DNA of 64,000 bases from Sodalis sp. Ffu (GCA_024748595.1 CP072944.1:652001-716000); one strand, 5' to 3'; numbered from the stretch's first letter, positions 10,440-20,679 are shown. A program made the numbers and translations. The notes: a model not told the origin generated them from the letters alone.

Positions 10440-10850
10440 TTTAATTAATATAATTTCCTTACTAACTTATTAAATATACCTAACAAAAACTCGCCACACG
10501 GCAACATTACTAATAGTTAGTATGCTTGACACTACTAGGTTGAAGATCTCTGGTGAAGGTGAATGCAAATAAAATTCCGTATCTAATTCTAGCACAGGAT
10601 CCATATAATAGAATGATATCATTCAGAATGATATCATTCTATTATTACCGTCTAACTAGCTACTGAGAAGACAGTATATCACAAAATATCCTCACAGAGG
10701 CCTTAATTATCGATACAATGACAACCATAATAAAAGACCCTCTTCGCTTGCCTAAAGAAAAGAACTTATTAACGGCTAGATTATTTAAAATATCTACTTA
10801 ACCACCTCTCTACTAGACCAGGTTAAAATAGTCAACACCTATAAAGGTTA
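10440..10850 (+). mobile_element. Decayed IS903-group fragment
   Basis: From about 10538 the reading DTTRLKISGEGECK matches DSTGLKVFGEGEWK of IS903-type transposase, the block around the second catalytic Asp. It lies at the junction between yqcA and dapD, which are far apart in E. coli. No terminal repeat was recognised, and a long palindrome interrupts it. Confidence 0.7.
10605..10645. repeat. 41-bp near-perfect palindrome
   Basis: Arms 10605-10624 and 10626-10645 are exact reverse complements around a single A at 10625. Each arm contains the 14-bp self-palindrome GAATGATATCATTC, so the site is both an inverted and a direct repeat. No T tract follows. Confidence 0.9.
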
Positions 10851-10895
10851 TTATTATATTAAATATTATTCCTAGTTTAACGATAGATCAGTAAA

Positions 10896-11720
10896 TTAAT
10901 CGATGGTGCGCAATAACTTATTTATTTTTACTTTATCGCTTGTTTTTACGTCAATCTTTTTAACAATTACAGCGCAATAGATGCTACAGTGACCGTCTTT
11001 AGACGGTAAATTTCCAGAAACTACTACAGAGCCAGCAGGTACACGGCCGTAGTAAACTTTACCAATTTCACGATCGTAGATTTTGGTGCTCTGGCTAATA
11101 AAAACACCCATAGAAATCACTGATCCCTCCCCGATAATCACTCCTTCCACGATTTCAGAACGAGCACCTATAAAACAACTATCTTCAATAATGGTCGGAT
11201 TGGTCTGCAGCGGTTCAAGTACTCCGCCAATACCCACACCACCTGACAGATGAACATTTTTACCAATCTGCGCACATGATCCCACAGTGGCCCAGGTATC
11301 AACCATGGTATCCTCATCGATATAAGCACCAATATTTACATAAGAGGGCATCAATACGGTGTTGCGGGCGATAAACGCCCCTTGTCGTACGCTGGCAGGC
11401 GGAACCACGCGAAACCCTTCGCGCTGAAAGCGCTCTCTATCCCAATCAACGAACTTCATCGGGATTTTATCGAAAAAACGAGTTTCTGCCCCTTCTATCA
11501 ACTGGTTATCAGCTATAAGAAACGATAACAGCACAGCTTTTTTTAACCACTGGTAAGTAACCCATTCGCCGTTTATTTTTTCCGCAACCCGCAGCGCACC
11601 GCTGTCAAGCTCGTTGATGACATGTTTGACAGCTTCACTGGTAGTGGCGTCCACACTTCTCGGACTAATTTTGGTACGGTGCTCAAAGGCAGTTTCAATG
11701 ACCTGCTGTAATTGTTGCAT
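10896..11720 (-). CDS. dapD: Tetrahydrodipicolinate N-succinyltransferase
   Basis: 274 residues, the same length as E. coli DapD. It transfers succinyl from succinyl-CoA to tetrahydrodipicolinate in the succinylase route to meso-diaminopimelate and lysine. An N-terminal helical region (1-100) is followed by left-handed beta-helix hexapeptide repeats (about 105-230) with [20 protein letters not shown] and [19 protein letters not shown]. It acts as a trimer in the cytosol. In E. coli it lies downstream of glnD and map on the same strand, as here, but glnD is now a fossil. Its retention means peptidoglycan cross-link precursor and lysine supply are kept. Confidence 0.97.
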   Translation of the reverse strand: MQQLQQVIETAFEHRTKISPRSVDATTSEAVKHVINELDSGALRVAEKINGEWVTYQWLKKAVLLSFLIADNQLIEGAETRFFDKIPMKFVDWDRERFQREGFRVVPPASVRQGAFIARNTVLMPSYVNIGAYIDEDTMVDTWATVGSCAQIGKNVHLSGGVGIGGVLEPLQTNPTIIEDSCFIGARSEIVEGVIIGEGSVISMGVFISQSTKIYDREIGKVYYGRVPAGSVVVSGNLPSKDGHCSIYCAVIVKKIDVKTSDKVKINKLLRTID

Positions 11721-11899
11721 CCTAATCTACCTGTCCTATTCTGTTAACTTATACGTTGCTTAAAGAAAAATCATGATGTTACTTGTATCATATTTTATCA
11801 TTTGGATTGAACGCTTCTATTTAAGGCGAGTTGCTGTCATTCTATGCTGCAACACATGACAATAGCTACTAGCTAAAATGAATAAATATTCCACCCACT
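11721..11899. other. Spacer upstream of dapD
   Basis: Non-coding now; probably the end of the glnD fossil, though no aligned residues were found here. Confidence 0.35.
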
Positions 11900-12330
11900 C
11901 ACCGATAGTAAAAAAAATGCATAAGCCAGGCCGCAAAATACTCAAATCGATAAGAATTTCACTGAAGCGTGTTAACAATCCCCTGGTTATCAAATGCCGT
12001 CAGCTCCGATAACTACGACACTCAGTAACGATGAGAACACCTCGAATACTGAAATAACGTAGCTTGTAGTTAGGGACGTGATACACGGGCCGATAAAATT
12101 GTTTTGATTAAACAATCTAGAGCTATCACCTGGTGGCTTTGAGATGGCAGTTCACAACATATGTCCCGGCTCTAGCACCACGAAACATATCCAGCGTAAT
12201 TCTGTCGCGGTTGGTAAAAATTTGAGCATCATGTACACTGAAATTAAGCCAGCTGGACCGTAATGAATTTCAAACACATAACCTAGTTACGCAGATAAAA
12301 TTTAGATGTCATCGGCGGGCAAAGGGCAGT
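11900..12330 (-). pseudogene. glnD: Fossil of glnD (PII uridylyltransferase), C-terminal part
   Basis: On the minus strand, SVHDAQIFTNRDRITLDMF (about 12181-12240) matches SVHDAQIFTTRDGMAMDTF of E. coli GlnD, the first ACT domain. Further down, LRYFSIRGVLIVTE (about 12030-12075) matches the KLRHFTVETEVTFLPT linker. The gap between dapD and map is only about 1.27 kb, while intact glnD needs about 2.7 kb, so at least half is deleted and the rest is frameshifted. Position and strand (map-glnD-dapD) agree with E. coli. Known role: GlnD uridylylates PII proteins to signal nitrogen status; its loss implies that this signalling is gone. Confidence 0.85.
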
Positions 12331-12987
12331 GTAGGCTTACCAGACCCAATATTTTATCGCGATCTCTATTAAAGTATTGTTCTTTTTTCAATTGTGAACA
12401 ACGGCTCGCGCAACTCACTCTGCTTCAGCTATTCTACAGCGTATCTGTAATGGCGCAAATAGCACTCCACCTGCCAACATAGCAGGCAGGCATAGTGCAG
12501 ATGATCTTCAATACTCTGCATTTTACCAGTGAACTGAAACGTTCGAATAGCTTACGCATAACCAATATGCAACAGCGATAGGCTATCTGACGAAAATTTA
12601 CAGCTAAAATATCAAGCATGTATTGAAGTGAACAGGTCGAATTAATTTTAGTTAATATGATCATTATTATATTAAATTAGATACCTTTGATATTTTAGAT
12701 CACCTATGCGCTAGAACTCTTCCACATCTAACAGATACACCTTTTTTCATTCAGTGTCAGAAATATCACCATAAATACCGCAACTCTAAAGATTGGTGAC
12801 AACCGTCAGATCAGCACGCCCGTAATCTCCCAGACACCTTTTGAGGAAGATGCAAGTCAAAGGCATTATCACCAGGTGACAGGGAGATTAAAGTATTTAG
12901 TCAGTGTCCGGCTACAATCACCAGCGGATAAATATTATTCCGATTCATTCCTGCTAGGTAAACATAACTGAACATCTAAAAAATAAT
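12331..12987. other. Decayed upstream part of the glnD region
   Basis: Expected position of the GlnD nucleotidyltransferase and HD domains. No convincing residues were aligned. A 76-codon minus-strand frame at 12434-12664 has no recognised homology and may be a shifted glnD relic or chance. Confidence 0.4.
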
Positions 12988-13782
12988 TTAAGTCGGATGA
13001 TGAATCACTGCCGGCAGGGAATCATCGGAACGCAGCGTCATAATCTCACAGCCGTCCTGAGTAACCACGATAGTATGCTCATACTGTGCTGATAGGCTGC
13101 GATCCTTGGTCTTTACCGTCCAACCATCCTTCATGGCACGGATGCGGTAGTCACCAGCATTGACCATTGGTTCAATGGTCAATGCCATGCCAGGCTGTAA
13201 CACCACGCAACCATCATCGGCGTCATAATGCAATACCTGCGGTTCTTCATGGAAGCCTACACCAATACCATGACCGCAATACTCGCGCACCACCGAAAAA
13301 TTTCTCGCTTCAACAAATTCTTGAATCGCTTTGCCCAAAGTGCGCAAACGAATACCAGGACGGACCATGCGAATTGCCAGGTAAAGGCTCTCTTTGGTCA
13401 CCCGGCATAGACGCTCACCGAGAATACTGGACTTGCCAACGATAAACATTTTCGAGGTATCCCCATAAAATCCATTTTTGATAACTGTAACATCAATATT
13501 GATGATATCACCCTCTTTTAGTTTTTTTTCATCACTTGGTATACCATGACAGACCACTTCATTAACCGAAATACAAACTGATTTAGGAAAACCGTGATAC
13601 CCGAGAGAGGCAGAGACCGCCTGCTGCTTCTTGGTGATATAGCGGTGACAAATGCGATCCAATTCACCGGTGCTAACACCGGGCTGGACATGGGATTCAA
13701 TGATTTCTAGCACCTCTGCTGCCAACATGCCTGCAACGCGCATCTTTGCAATATCGTCAGATGTTTTAATAGGAATAACCAT
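12988..13782 (-). CDS. map: Type I methionine aminopeptidase
   Basis: 264 residues, as in E. coli. It removes the initiator Met from nascent proteins at the ribosome exit. Metal ligands of the pita-bread fold are visible: INIDVTVIKNGFYGDTSKMF (two Asp), REYCGHGIGVGFHEEP (His), LTIEPMVNAG (Glu) and SAQYEHTIVVT (Glu). The conserved substrate His is in LGYHGFPKSVCISVNEVVCHG. Start ATG 13782, divergent from rpsB by about 360 bp, as in enterobacteria. It is essential in E. coli and intact here. No sign of disruption. Confidence 0.97.
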   Translation of the reverse strand: MVIPIKTSDDIAKMRVAGMLAAEVLEIIESHVQPGVSTGELDRICHRYITKKQQAVSASLGYHGFPKSVCISVNEVVCHGIPSDEKKLKEGDIINIDVTVIKNGFYGDTSKMFIVGKSSILGERLCRVTKESLYLAIRMVRPGIRLRTLGKAIQEFVEARNFSVVREYCGHGIGVGFHEEPQVLHYDADDGCVVLQPGMALTIEPMVNAGDYRIRAMKDGWTVKTKDRSLSAQYEHTIVVTQDGCEIMTLRSDDSLPAVIHHPT

Positions 13783-14099
13783 ATAAAGATCCCCAGTCGA
13801 TACCCCAGGATCGACAATAAATATTTAAGTCTAGAGAGTAACAAATTGCATTCATGGTATCAGCCCGGCCGTGCACTGCCAAATTATCATTTTTATCACT
13901 GCTATCTGCAAAACATTGGTGGAGTCCTACCACTGTTTATGGTATTAAAGTGGACCTACGGTAGGCACAAAAAATAAATGGTATCTTATTACCACTAGCT
14001 TATCGCATCGACTGAACTCAATTTTATTATTTACACACTTATTTAGTTATTAGTACCTACGCCTAGCTACTTCTACCGAAATGGTGAAGTTGGCCGTAT

Positions 14100-14121
14100 G
14101 GGATATGTGGAGGCATAACCC
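14100..14121 (+). promoter_or_regulatory. Hairpin in the rpsB leader (probable S2 autoregulatory site)
   Basis: GGGATATG pairs with CATAACCC around a TGGAGG loop, with one A-A mismatch, 22 bases before the rpsB start codon. The gammaproteobacterial rpsB leader is known to be bound by S2 itself to repress rpsB-tsf. I infer that this conserved-looking hairpin is part of that element; the neighbouring 13783-14143 region otherwise holds no gene. Confidence 0.55.
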
Positions 14122-14143
14122 CAAATTTACTTAGAGGTTTATC

Positions 14144-14875
14144 ATGGTAACTGTTTCCATGCGTGACATGCTCCAGGCCGGTGTCCATTTTGGCCATCAA
14201 ACCCGTTACTGGAATCCAAAAATGAAGCCGTTTATCTTCGGTGCCCGTAATAAAGTGCACATCATCAACTTGGAACAAACCGTGCCGATGTTCAACGACG
14301 CTTTGGCAGAATTAAATAAAATATCTTCGCGTAAAGGTAAAATCCTATTTGTTGGCACCAAGAAAGCTGCAAGCAAAGCGGTAAAAGAAGCAGCCAACAG
14401 CTGCGATCAGTTTTTTGTTAACCATCGCTGGTTAGGTGGAATGTTGACCAACTGGAAAACGGTTCGTCAGTCCATCAAGCGTTTAAAAGACCTAGAAAAC
14501 CAATCTCAGGACGGTACTTTCGAAAAACTGACCAAAAAAGAGGCGCTAATGCGCACTCGCAAATTGGAAAAACTAGAAAATAGCCTGGGTGGCATTAAAG
14601 ATATGGGCGGCCTCCCGGATGCACTATTTGTTATAGATGCCGAACACGAAAACATAGCTATCAAAGAAGTCAATAAATTAGGCATTCCAGTTTTCGCTAT
14701 CGTTGATACCAATTCTGATCCGGACGGAGTAGACTTCATTATCCCTGGTAATGACGACGCCATTCGTGCCATTAATTTTTATCTAACCGCTGTGGCCACT
14801 GCTGTACGCGAAGGCCGTTTTCAGGATCTGGTAGAACAGGTCAAAGAAAGCTTTGTGGAAGCTAAAAATAATTAA
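14144..14875 (+). CDS. rpsB: 30S ribosomal protein S2
   Basis: 243 residues, near-identical to E. coli S2 (241). It binds the 30S head-body junction next to S1 and is needed for late assembly. Typical signatures are [20 protein letters not shown] at the start, [20 protein letters not shown] and [19 protein letters not shown], followed by [23 protein letters not shown] lies 8 bases before ATG 14144. It is first in the rpsB-tsf operon, with a leader hairpin upstream and an attenuating terminator between it and tsf. Strong purifying selection is evident. Confidence 0.98.
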   Translation: MVTVSMRDMLQAGVHFGHQTRYWNPKMKPFIFGARNKVHIINLEQTVPMFNDALAELNKISSRKGKILFVGTKKAASKAVKEAANSCDQFFVNHRWLGGMLTNWKTVRQSIKRLKDLENQSQDGTFEKLTKKEALMRTRKLEKLENSLGGIKDMGGLPDALFVIDAEHENIAIKEVNKLGIPVFAIVDTNSDPDGVDFIIPGNDDAIRAINFYLTAVATAVREGRFQDLVEQVKESFVEAKNN

Positions 14876-14918
14876 GGCACGTGATAGCGCCCTTAAACCA
14901 AGTTTTAAACATATTGAA

Positions 14919-14946
14919 GAGGACCTGTTTTCAGGCCCTCTTTTTT
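14919..14946 (+). terminator. Intrinsic terminator/attenuator between rpsB and tsf
   Basis: GAGGACCTG and CAGGCCCTC form a 9-bp stem with one mismatch around a TTTT loop, directly followed by six T. It lies between rpsB and tsf, where a partial terminator sets the S2 to EF-Ts ratio in enterobacteria. Confidence 0.8.
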
Positions 14947-14982
14947 ACCTATCTCCAATACGAGATAATGAGGAAAGATAAT

Positions 14983-15843
14983 ATGGCTGATATTATTACT
15001 GTTTCCATGATAAAAGAACTGCGCGAACGTACCGGTGCAGGCATGATGGAATGTAAAAAAGCATTGGTTAAAGCTCAAGGGGATATAGAGCTAGCTATCG
15101 ATAATATGCGTAAGTCAGGCCAGGCAAAAGCCGCAAAAAAAACAAGACGCGTCACCGCTGAAGGCATCATTCTGACCAAAATCACGCAGGACAGCAAATA
15201 TGGCGTTATCGTTGAACAAAATTGCGAAACTGATTTCGTAGCCAAAAATAGTGACTTCAACGCCTTCGGCAATGAAGTTATTACTGTAGCTTTGGATGAA
15301 CGCATCACCGATCTGAATAGATTAAAAATCAAATTCGAAGAGCAGCGCACCGCGCTAATTACCAAAATAGGTGAGAACATCAACATCCGCCGCATCGGCG
15401 TACTGGCCGGCGACTTCCTAGGTTGCTATTTGCATGGTGCTCGCATAGGCGTAATAGTATCCGCTGACGGTGAAAACGAAGAACTGATGAAGCATATTGC
15501 CATGCATATCGCCGCTAGCAAACCTGAATATGTCAACGCGGAAGATGTCCCAATCAACGTAGTTGCCCGTGAACATCAAATCCAGCTGGACATCGCCATG
15601 CAGTCCACCAAATCGCAAGAAATCGCAAAAAAAATAATTAAAGGCCGTATGCGCAAGTTCATAGACGATATTTCATTAACCGGACAACACTTCGTGATGG
15701 ATCCTAGCAAAACCGTCGGTCAACTGCTGTGCGAGCATAATGTCAAAGTCAACAACTTCATACGATTCGAAGTAGGAGAAGGTATAGAAAAAGCCGAGGC
15801 AGATTTCTCAGCCAAAGTGGTCGCAATAGAAAAACAGTTTTAA
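14983..15843 (+). CDS. tsf: Elongation factor Ts
   Basis: 286 residues (E. coli 283). It is the guanine nucleotide exchange factor that recycles EF-Tu. The N-terminal UBA-like domain carries [20 protein letters not shown], the core contact is [14 protein letters not shown] (TDFV motif inserting near the EF-Tu Mg site), and the C-terminal module is [23 protein letters not shown] chose ATG 14983, preceded by AGGAAAG, over the upstream in-frame extension from 14881 that would run through the terminator. Second gene of the rpsB-tsf operon; pyrH follows 111 bp later. Intact. Confidence 0.98.
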   Translation: MADIITVSMIKELRERTGAGMMECKKALVKAQGDIELAIDNMRKSGQAKAAKKTRRVTAEGIILTKITQDSKYGVIVEQNCETDFVAKNSDFNAFGNEVITVALDERITDLNRLKIKFEEQRTALITKIGENINIRRIGVLAGDFLGCYLHGARIGVIVSADGENEELMKHIAMHIAASKPEYVNAEDVPINVVAREHQIQLDIAMQSTKSQEIAKKIIKGRMRKFIDDISLTGQHFVMDPSKTVGQLLCEHNVKVNNFIRFEVGEGIEKAEADFSAKVVAIEKQF

Positions 15844-15954
15844 CAATCCTTCGGGGCCGCCGGCGGATATTTCTTTTAAATAAAGCCGAAATAACGTAAG
15901 CGCGACACCAAGTCGATTCCACTTCATGAAATCACTTGCTAAGGAATAAATCAA

Positions 15955-16686
15955 ATGGCAATCAACGCAAAACCCATCTATCAACGTATCCTGCTAAAAC
16001 TAAGCGGTGAGACCCTGCATGGTCCCGAAGGTTTTGGTATCGACGCCAGCATTTTGGAAAACATGGCCCAAAAAGTAAAAGAATTAGTAGAGCTGGGTAT
16101 CCAAGTAGGCATAGTGATAGGTGGCGGTAACTTGTTCCGCGGAGCAGGGCTGGCCAAAGCCGGCATGAACCGCGTGGTCGGCGACCATATGGGTATGCTA
16201 GCAACAGTGATGAACGGTTTAGCTATGCGTGATGCGTTGCACCGTACCTATGTAAATGCCTGTCTGATGTCGGCGATTTCAGTCAATGAGCTCTGCAAAA
16301 GTTACAGTTGGCCGGAAGCTGTTAGCCTATTGCGTAAGAACCGCGTGGTTATTTTCGCAGCTGGGACCGGCAACCCCTTATTTACCACTGACTCCGCAGC
16401 CTGCTTGCGCGGCATCGAAATCAAAGCGGACGCAGTGCTTAAAGCCACCAAAGTCGATGGTGTATTTTCCGCCGATCCGGTAACATATCCAGATGCTACA
16501 CTTTATGAGCAACTGAGTTATCAAGATGTGTTAGAGCAAGAACTCAAAATCATGGATCTTACGGCCTTTACATTGGCGCGGGATCATAATCTGCCAATAT
16601 GTGTTTTCAACATAAATAAGCCTAACGCGCTACGGCGGGTGGTCATGGGGGATAAAGAAGGCACGCTCATTACCAATAATTCGTAA
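15955..16686 (+). CDS. pyrH: Uridylate kinase (UMP kinase)
   Basis: 243 residues (E. coli 241), amino-acid-kinase fold. It phosphorylates UMP to UDP using ATP; the bacterial enzyme is a hexamer, regulated by GTP and UTP. Motifs are [13 protein letters not shown] (ATP/phosphate loop), [17 protein letters not shown] (UMP site), [16 protein letters not shown] and [20 protein letters not shown] precedes ATG 15955. It sits in the conserved rpsB-tsf-pyrH-frr order. With pyrF elsewhere in the window, it shows that pyrimidine nucleotide supply is retained. No anomalies. Confidence 0.97.
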   Translation: MAINAKPIYQRILLKLSGETLHGPEGFGIDASILENMAQKVKELVELGIQVGIVIGGGNLFRGAGLAKAGMNRVVGDHMGMLATVMNGLAMRDALHRTYVNACLMSAISVNELCKSYSWPEAVSLLRKNRVVIFAAGTGNPLFTTDSAACLRGIEIKADAVLKATKVDGVFSADPVTYPDATLYEQLSYQDVLEQELKIMDLTAFTLARDHNLPICVFNINKPNALRRVVMGDKEGTLITNNS

Positions 16687-16742
16687 CTGACCACAAGTTG
16701 CTGCTTGGCCGCATAACCAACCAAATCTCAAGGATTCGTAAC

Positions 16743-17300
16743 GTGATTAATAAAATTCACAAAAATACTGAGATACGCATGAAAAAATGCGTCGAAGCGT
16801 TCAAAAATCACATCAATAAGGTCCGCACTGGCCCAGCTTCTCCCAGCATGCTTGATGGTATTCAAGTTGAATATTATGGCGCGCTTACACCATTACGTCA
16901 GCTAGCTAATATCGTCACTGAAGATGCGCACACACTGATTATTACTGTTTTCGATCACACGCTAGCAAAAACAGTAGAAAAAGCCATTATAACTTCTGAC
17001 CTGGGCCTTAACCCTTCATCTACCGGTACCGTAATTCGTGTCCCATTGCCGGCGCTGACTGAAGAACGTCGTCGCGATTTAATTAAAATAGTACACACTG
17101 AAGCAGAGCAAGGCAGAGTCGCTGTGCGCAACGTGCGGCGCGACGCCAATGATAAAGTAAAGGCTCTTCTAAAAGACAAAGCAATCAGCGAAGACGAAGA
17201 TCGTCGCTTTCAGGATCGGATCCAAAAGATGACCGATGCCTGGGTGAAGAAACTTGATAACATGTTAGCGGAAAAAAAAGCAGAATTAATGGAATTTTAA
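16743..17300 (+). CDS. frr: Ribosome recycling factor
   Basis: 185 residues, the same length as E. coli RRF. With EF-G it splits post-termination 70S ribosomes. Motifs are [42 protein letters not shown] (domain hinge), [32 protein letters not shown] and the C-terminal [18 protein letters not shown] helix. GTG 16743 is chosen because it matches the E. coli N-terminus and length; the in-frame ATG-like start at 16698 adds 15 unmatched residues. The usual RTGRAS has become RTGPAS, a change at a normally conserved Arg. An IS remnant starts just 24 bp after the stop. Confidence 0.96.
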   Translation: MINKIHKNTEIRMKKCVEAFKNHINKVRTGPASPSMLDGIQVEYYGALTPLRQLANIVTEDAHTLIITVFDHTLAKTVEKAIITSDLGLNPSSTGTVIRVPLPALTEERRRDLIKIVHTEAEQGRVAVRNVRRDANDKVKALLKDKAISEDEDRRFQDRIQKMTDAWVKKLDNMLAEKKAELMEF

Positions 17301-17324
17301 TTAAATAAAAAACCTCAGAACAAA

Positions 17325-17735
17325 GGTTTTGTTGAATAAATATAACCGTCATGATTAAAGATTATTCACACTACATGGTGATATGCATATCTAAGAGTCG
17401 TTTTATTCCATCAAAACGTTTTCCATCACCATAGATTCCCCTAGCTGAGTATAGTAGTTCACTAGATGTTTTATTCGTAACATACTCATCTACCAGCGAC
17501 GATGATAACTGACCTTTTTTAATTTTTTATATCCCTGTTAAACGGTTAACTTGTCACCGCCTGATCTTTCATTAGCATTACCTGCCCGCGTACACTATGA
17601 GCAATATTGCCATATGTTAAGTTTTTTATAATGACATTAACATTTCTACCCATTTACTGATGCAAATATAGTCCAGGTAACTTAGAGGAACATTAATTCA
17701 CTAATGATCTTGAGTCTAGAATCTATGAAAGGATA
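17325..17735 (-). mobile_element. Decayed IS903-group element, reverse orientation, with terminal repeat
   Basis: Starts with GGTTTTGTTGAATAAATA, 16 of 18 bases matching the IS903 terminal repeat. On the minus strand the ACGAATAAAAC block (DRNRAV region) is seen at about 17472, and the RAK..NVM block at about 17630. A possible frr terminator stem (AAAACCT/AGGTTTT at 17308-17330) is fused to its outer edge. A second remnant in the opposite orientation follows directly. Confidence 0.8.
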
Positions 17736-18430
17736 AGTTCACCAACTTTTAGAAAGCAAAAGTTTAAAATCACTAATCGAGCAGGCAATAACAACATATC
17801 ATCACACCAGTTAAAACTTATTTCTGGGCTGAGGTTGCAAGCGTTAAGTAAGGTTTAGAAACTCTATTTCTACTTGATATAGAGTTTCTCTACACGTTTT
17901 CGGACTCAATCTGCATAAGTAAACGAATAAAAACATGAATGTCATGATAAAAAACTCAACACATAGCAACATTGCTCATAATGTAGACAATACTGGAATA
18001 AAGCTTTTTGATGAAAAAGAAAAATTCAAATTAAAATAAACGGTCAAGAAAAACCATATTTCGAGCTAACAGCATGTAACGTTCCGATACAATATACATG
18101 ACATCATCTGCTTTGAGGGACCTATACAAGGAGTAATATTAAAGAATGCCGAAGTACTTCCCTGGAGTAGCATAAATATGTCGAAAAATTAAAAAACACA
18201 CCCAACAGGGTGTGATAAGCACTAGCCATAATAGGTTGAGGCTGCTGGCCAAAATAATACGAATAAAGATCAGGAGATGACACAATCAATATTTATTATA
18301 AAATAATAACCATTGTAGATACAAAAACTCTAATACCATCGATGAGTTCTGGGATAAATGCTATTGTCACGAATAAAATGGATATCTGGTAGAATGTGTG
18401 TTGAATAAAACGACCACTATATGTGTTAAA
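17736..18430 (+). mobile_element. Decayed IS903-group element, forward orientation
   Basis: The best preserved fossil in reading: RKQKFKITN at about 17751, VDNTGIKLFDEKEKFK at about 17981 (VIDSTGLKVFGEGEWK in IS903) and IHDIICFEG at about 18096 (THEIICADL). CACGAATAAAA at about 18367 marks the C-terminal block. All are separated by stops and frameshifts. It fills the gap between frr and dxr. Confidence 0.8.
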
Positions 18431-18450
18431 GTGAGTCGTTTAAATCACTT

Positions 18451-18456
18451 TATAAT
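18451..18456 (+). promoter_or_regulatory. Possible -10 element upstream of dxr
   Basis: An exact TATAAT lies about 75 bp before the dxr start, the first non-IS sequence upstream. No good -35 is at standard spacing (TTAAAG sits 19 bp away), so this is tentative. Confidence 0.3.
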
Positions 18457-18529
18457 GATAATGGCTAAAATTTCCGTCTCAAACTAGGCATTTATTTCAT
18501 ACATTTCAACGTGGTATTCAAATAACTTC

Positions 18530-19729
18530 ATGAGGCATTTGACGATTCTCGGCAGCACAGGATCCATTGGCATCAGTACACTTGCTGTAATAAAACAAAA
18601 TCCTGATAAATTTACTGTAAGCGCACTTGTAGCCGGAAATAATGTCGCTTTGATGACCAAACAGTGTATGGCCTTTAGGCCCATCTACACCTGTATGGCT
18701 AGTAAAAATGCGACACAGGCACTAAAAGCCAACTTGGCCCTATTAGAAGCCGGAGATATAAAAGTACTGTCCGGTGCTCAAGCCGCCTGCGAACTAGCTG
18801 CCCTTGAGGAGGTGGATACCGTAATGGCCGCCATCGTCGGTACCGCTGGTCTTCTTCCAACACTGGCGGCCCTACGCGCAGGCAAACGAGTCTTGTTGGC
18901 GAATAAAGAAGCGTTAGTCACCTGTGGGCGGTTATTTATGAACGAAGCCAGGCAGCACAATGCCCACTTATTGCCGGTGGATAGCGAACATAACGCCATC
19001 TTTCAGAGTTTACCTGAACCACTTCAACGTGGCTTAGGATATACTTCCTTAACTGAACACGGCGTATCACGCATTATTTTAACCGGTTCTGGAGGACCCT
19101 TCCGTCAGATACCATTGACTGAGCTGGCTACCATGACGCCGGAGCAGGCCTGTGCCCACCCCAATTGGTCGATGGGCCGCAAAATTTCAGTGGACTCTGC
19201 CACCATGATGAACAAAGGGCTAGAGTATATCGAAGCGCGCTGGTTGTTCAATGCGTCTGCTGAACAAATGGAAATGTTGCTACATCCGCAATCGATTATA
19301 CACTCAATGGTGCGCTACATCGACGGCAGCGTGTTAGCACAGCTAGGTTCTCCTGATATGCGAACCCCCATTGCTTACGCTATGGCCTATCCGGAACGAA
19401 TAGAAACAGGAGTGACACCGCTGGACTTTTTACGTTTCGGGACGTTGAACTTCTACCAAACAGACAGCGAACGTTATCCCTGCTTGCGACTAGCCATCGA
19501 GGCTAGTGATCTAGGACAGGCAGCGACAACAGCACTAAACGCCGCCAATGAAGTTGCAGTTGCGGCGTTTTTACGCAGAGAGATTAACTTTACCTCAATA
19601 GCTACCGTTAATCGACAAGTGCTGGAGCAATTGGCATTGACAGAACCTACAAGCGTGGAGGAAGTCCTGGCCATCGACTACCAAGCACGTGAAAAGGCCC
19701 ACCTAAACATCAACCATTTTAGGCGCTGA
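18530..19729 (+). CDS. dxr: 1-deoxy-D-xylulose 5-phosphate reductoisomerase
   Basis: 399 residues (E. coli 398). It converts DOXP to 2-C-methyl-D-erythritol 4-phosphate with NADPH, the first committed step of the MEP isoprenoid pathway. The NADPH loop is [33 protein letters not shown] and [14 protein letters not shown] carry metal-site acids; [11 protein letters not shown] and [23 protein letters not shown] are the active-site loop and core. It feeds uppS, two genes' length downstream, with C5 units for undecaprenyl phosphate. ATG 18530 matches the E. coli start. An IS-filled gap replaces the usual short spacer to frr. Confidence 0.97.
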   Translation: MRHLTILGSTGSIGISTLAVIKQNPDKFTVSALVAGNNVALMTKQCMAFRPIYTCMASKNATQALKANLALLEAGDIKVLSGAQAACELAALEEVDTVMAAIVGTAGLLPTLAALRAGKRVLLANKEALVTCGRLFMNEARQHNAHLLPVDSEHNAIFQSLPEPLQRGLGYTSLTEHGVSRIILTGSGGPFRQIPLTELATMTPEQACAHPNWSMGRKISVDSATMMNKGLEYIEARWLFNASAEQMEMLLHPQSIIHSMVRYIDGSVLAQLGSPDMRTPIAYAMAYPERIETGVTPLDFLRFGTLNFYQTDSERYPCLRLAIEASDLGQAATTALNAANEVAVAAFLRREINFTSIATVNRQVLEQLALTEPTSVEEVLAIDYQAREKAHLNINHFRR

Positions 19730-19757
19730 TCGAGCAGCGCACCAATCAATGGCTAAT

Positions 19758-19786
19758 TTGTTCGATAACTGGCAAAATGATATAAT
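19758..19786 (+). promoter_or_regulatory. Probable sigma-70 promoter for uppS and the envelope operon
   Basis: TTGTTC at 19758-19763 and TATAAT at 19781-19786 are separated by 17 bp, and TGA precedes the -10, giving an extended -10 TGnTATAAT. It lies in the 170-bp gap between dxr and uppS. It would drive the uppS-cdsA-rseP-bamA cluster. Found by inspection only. Confidence 0.6.
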
Positions 19787-19900
19787 ATGCGCCACGTTTC
19801 CCGTTGTTGATGGCCACGCCTGATAGTGCAAGTTACAGGACATGGTATACATACGATTTTTTGCGCAGGTAGTAGCTCTGCGTTTCGAGGATAAGTAAGC

Positions 19901-20647
19901 GTGATATCGTCCATCAATCAGCAAGAGGCTAATAAATTACCATCATCCTTACCACGGCATGTGGCTATTATTATGGATGGTAACGGGCGCTGGGCAACAA
20001 ACCGAGGAAAATTACGTATCTTCGGTCATCAAGTTGGCGTCAAATCGGTACGACGCGCGGTAAGTTTTGCTGTCAGCCACCATTTCGCCGCACTGACACT
20101 GTATGCGTTCAGCAGCGAAAACTGGAAGCGCCCCAGCCAAGAAGTTTCCGGGCTAATGGAACTGTTTGTGCACGCACTAGACAGCGAAGTCAAAAATCTA
20201 CATAAGCATAATGTCCGGCTATGTATTATCGGGGATATCGGGCGCTTTGGCGTACGGTTACAAGAGCGTATTCGTCATTCTGAAAAACTGACACGTAATA
20301 ATGACGGGCTAACTTTGAATATTGCTGCAAATTATGGCGGACGTTGGGATATTATTCAGGGGGTAAGAAAACTTGCTACACAGGTGCAAAAAGGCATCTT
20401 AAGTCCCGATCAAATCAATGAGGATGCATTATACCAATACATTTGCATGAACGAATTAGACCCGGTAGATTTGGTAATACGTACCGGAGGAGAACACCGT
20501 ATCAGCAATTTTCTACTTTGGCAGATAGCCTACGCTGAGTTATTTTTTACCGATGTGTTATGGCCGGATTTTAACGACACTGTTTTTAAAAGTGCACTCA
20601 ATGCTTTCGCTCAACGCGAACGGCGCTTCGGCGGAATTTACACCTAA
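19901..20647 (+). CDS. uppS: Undecaprenyl diphosphate synthase
   Basis: 248 residues (E. coli IspU/UppS 253). It condenses eight IPP units onto FPP to give the C55 carrier lipid for peptidoglycan and O-antigen. Motifs of cis-prenyltransferases are intact: HVAIIMDGNGRWA (catalytic Asp), SVRRAVSFA, TLYAFSSENWKRP, NIAANYGGRWDI and DLVIRTGGEHRISNFLLWQIAYAE, ending RERRFGG. The start is GTG 19901, preceded by GAGGATAAG; the N-terminal tail length fits E. coli. An extended -10 promoter lies upstream and cdsA follows 32 bp after. Confidence 0.97.
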   Translation: MISSINQQEANKLPSSLPRHVAIIMDGNGRWATNRGKLRIFGHQVGVKSVRRAVSFAVSHHFAALTLYAFSSENWKRPSQEVSGLMELFVHALDSEVKNLHKHNVRLCIIGDIGRFGVRLQERIRHSEKLTRNNDGLTLNIAANYGGRWDIIQGVRKLATQVQKGILSPDQINEDALYQYICMNELDPVDLVIRTGGEHRISNFLLWQIAYAELFFTDVLWPDFNDTVFKSALNAFAQRERRFGGIYT

Positions 20648-20679
20648 TTAATGCTAATGCATTCTAAAGGAGGGATATT

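Noticed and set aside
12434-12664. 76-codon minus-strand frame as a gene
   Set aside because: It lies in the expected glnD fossil region and shows no family motif.
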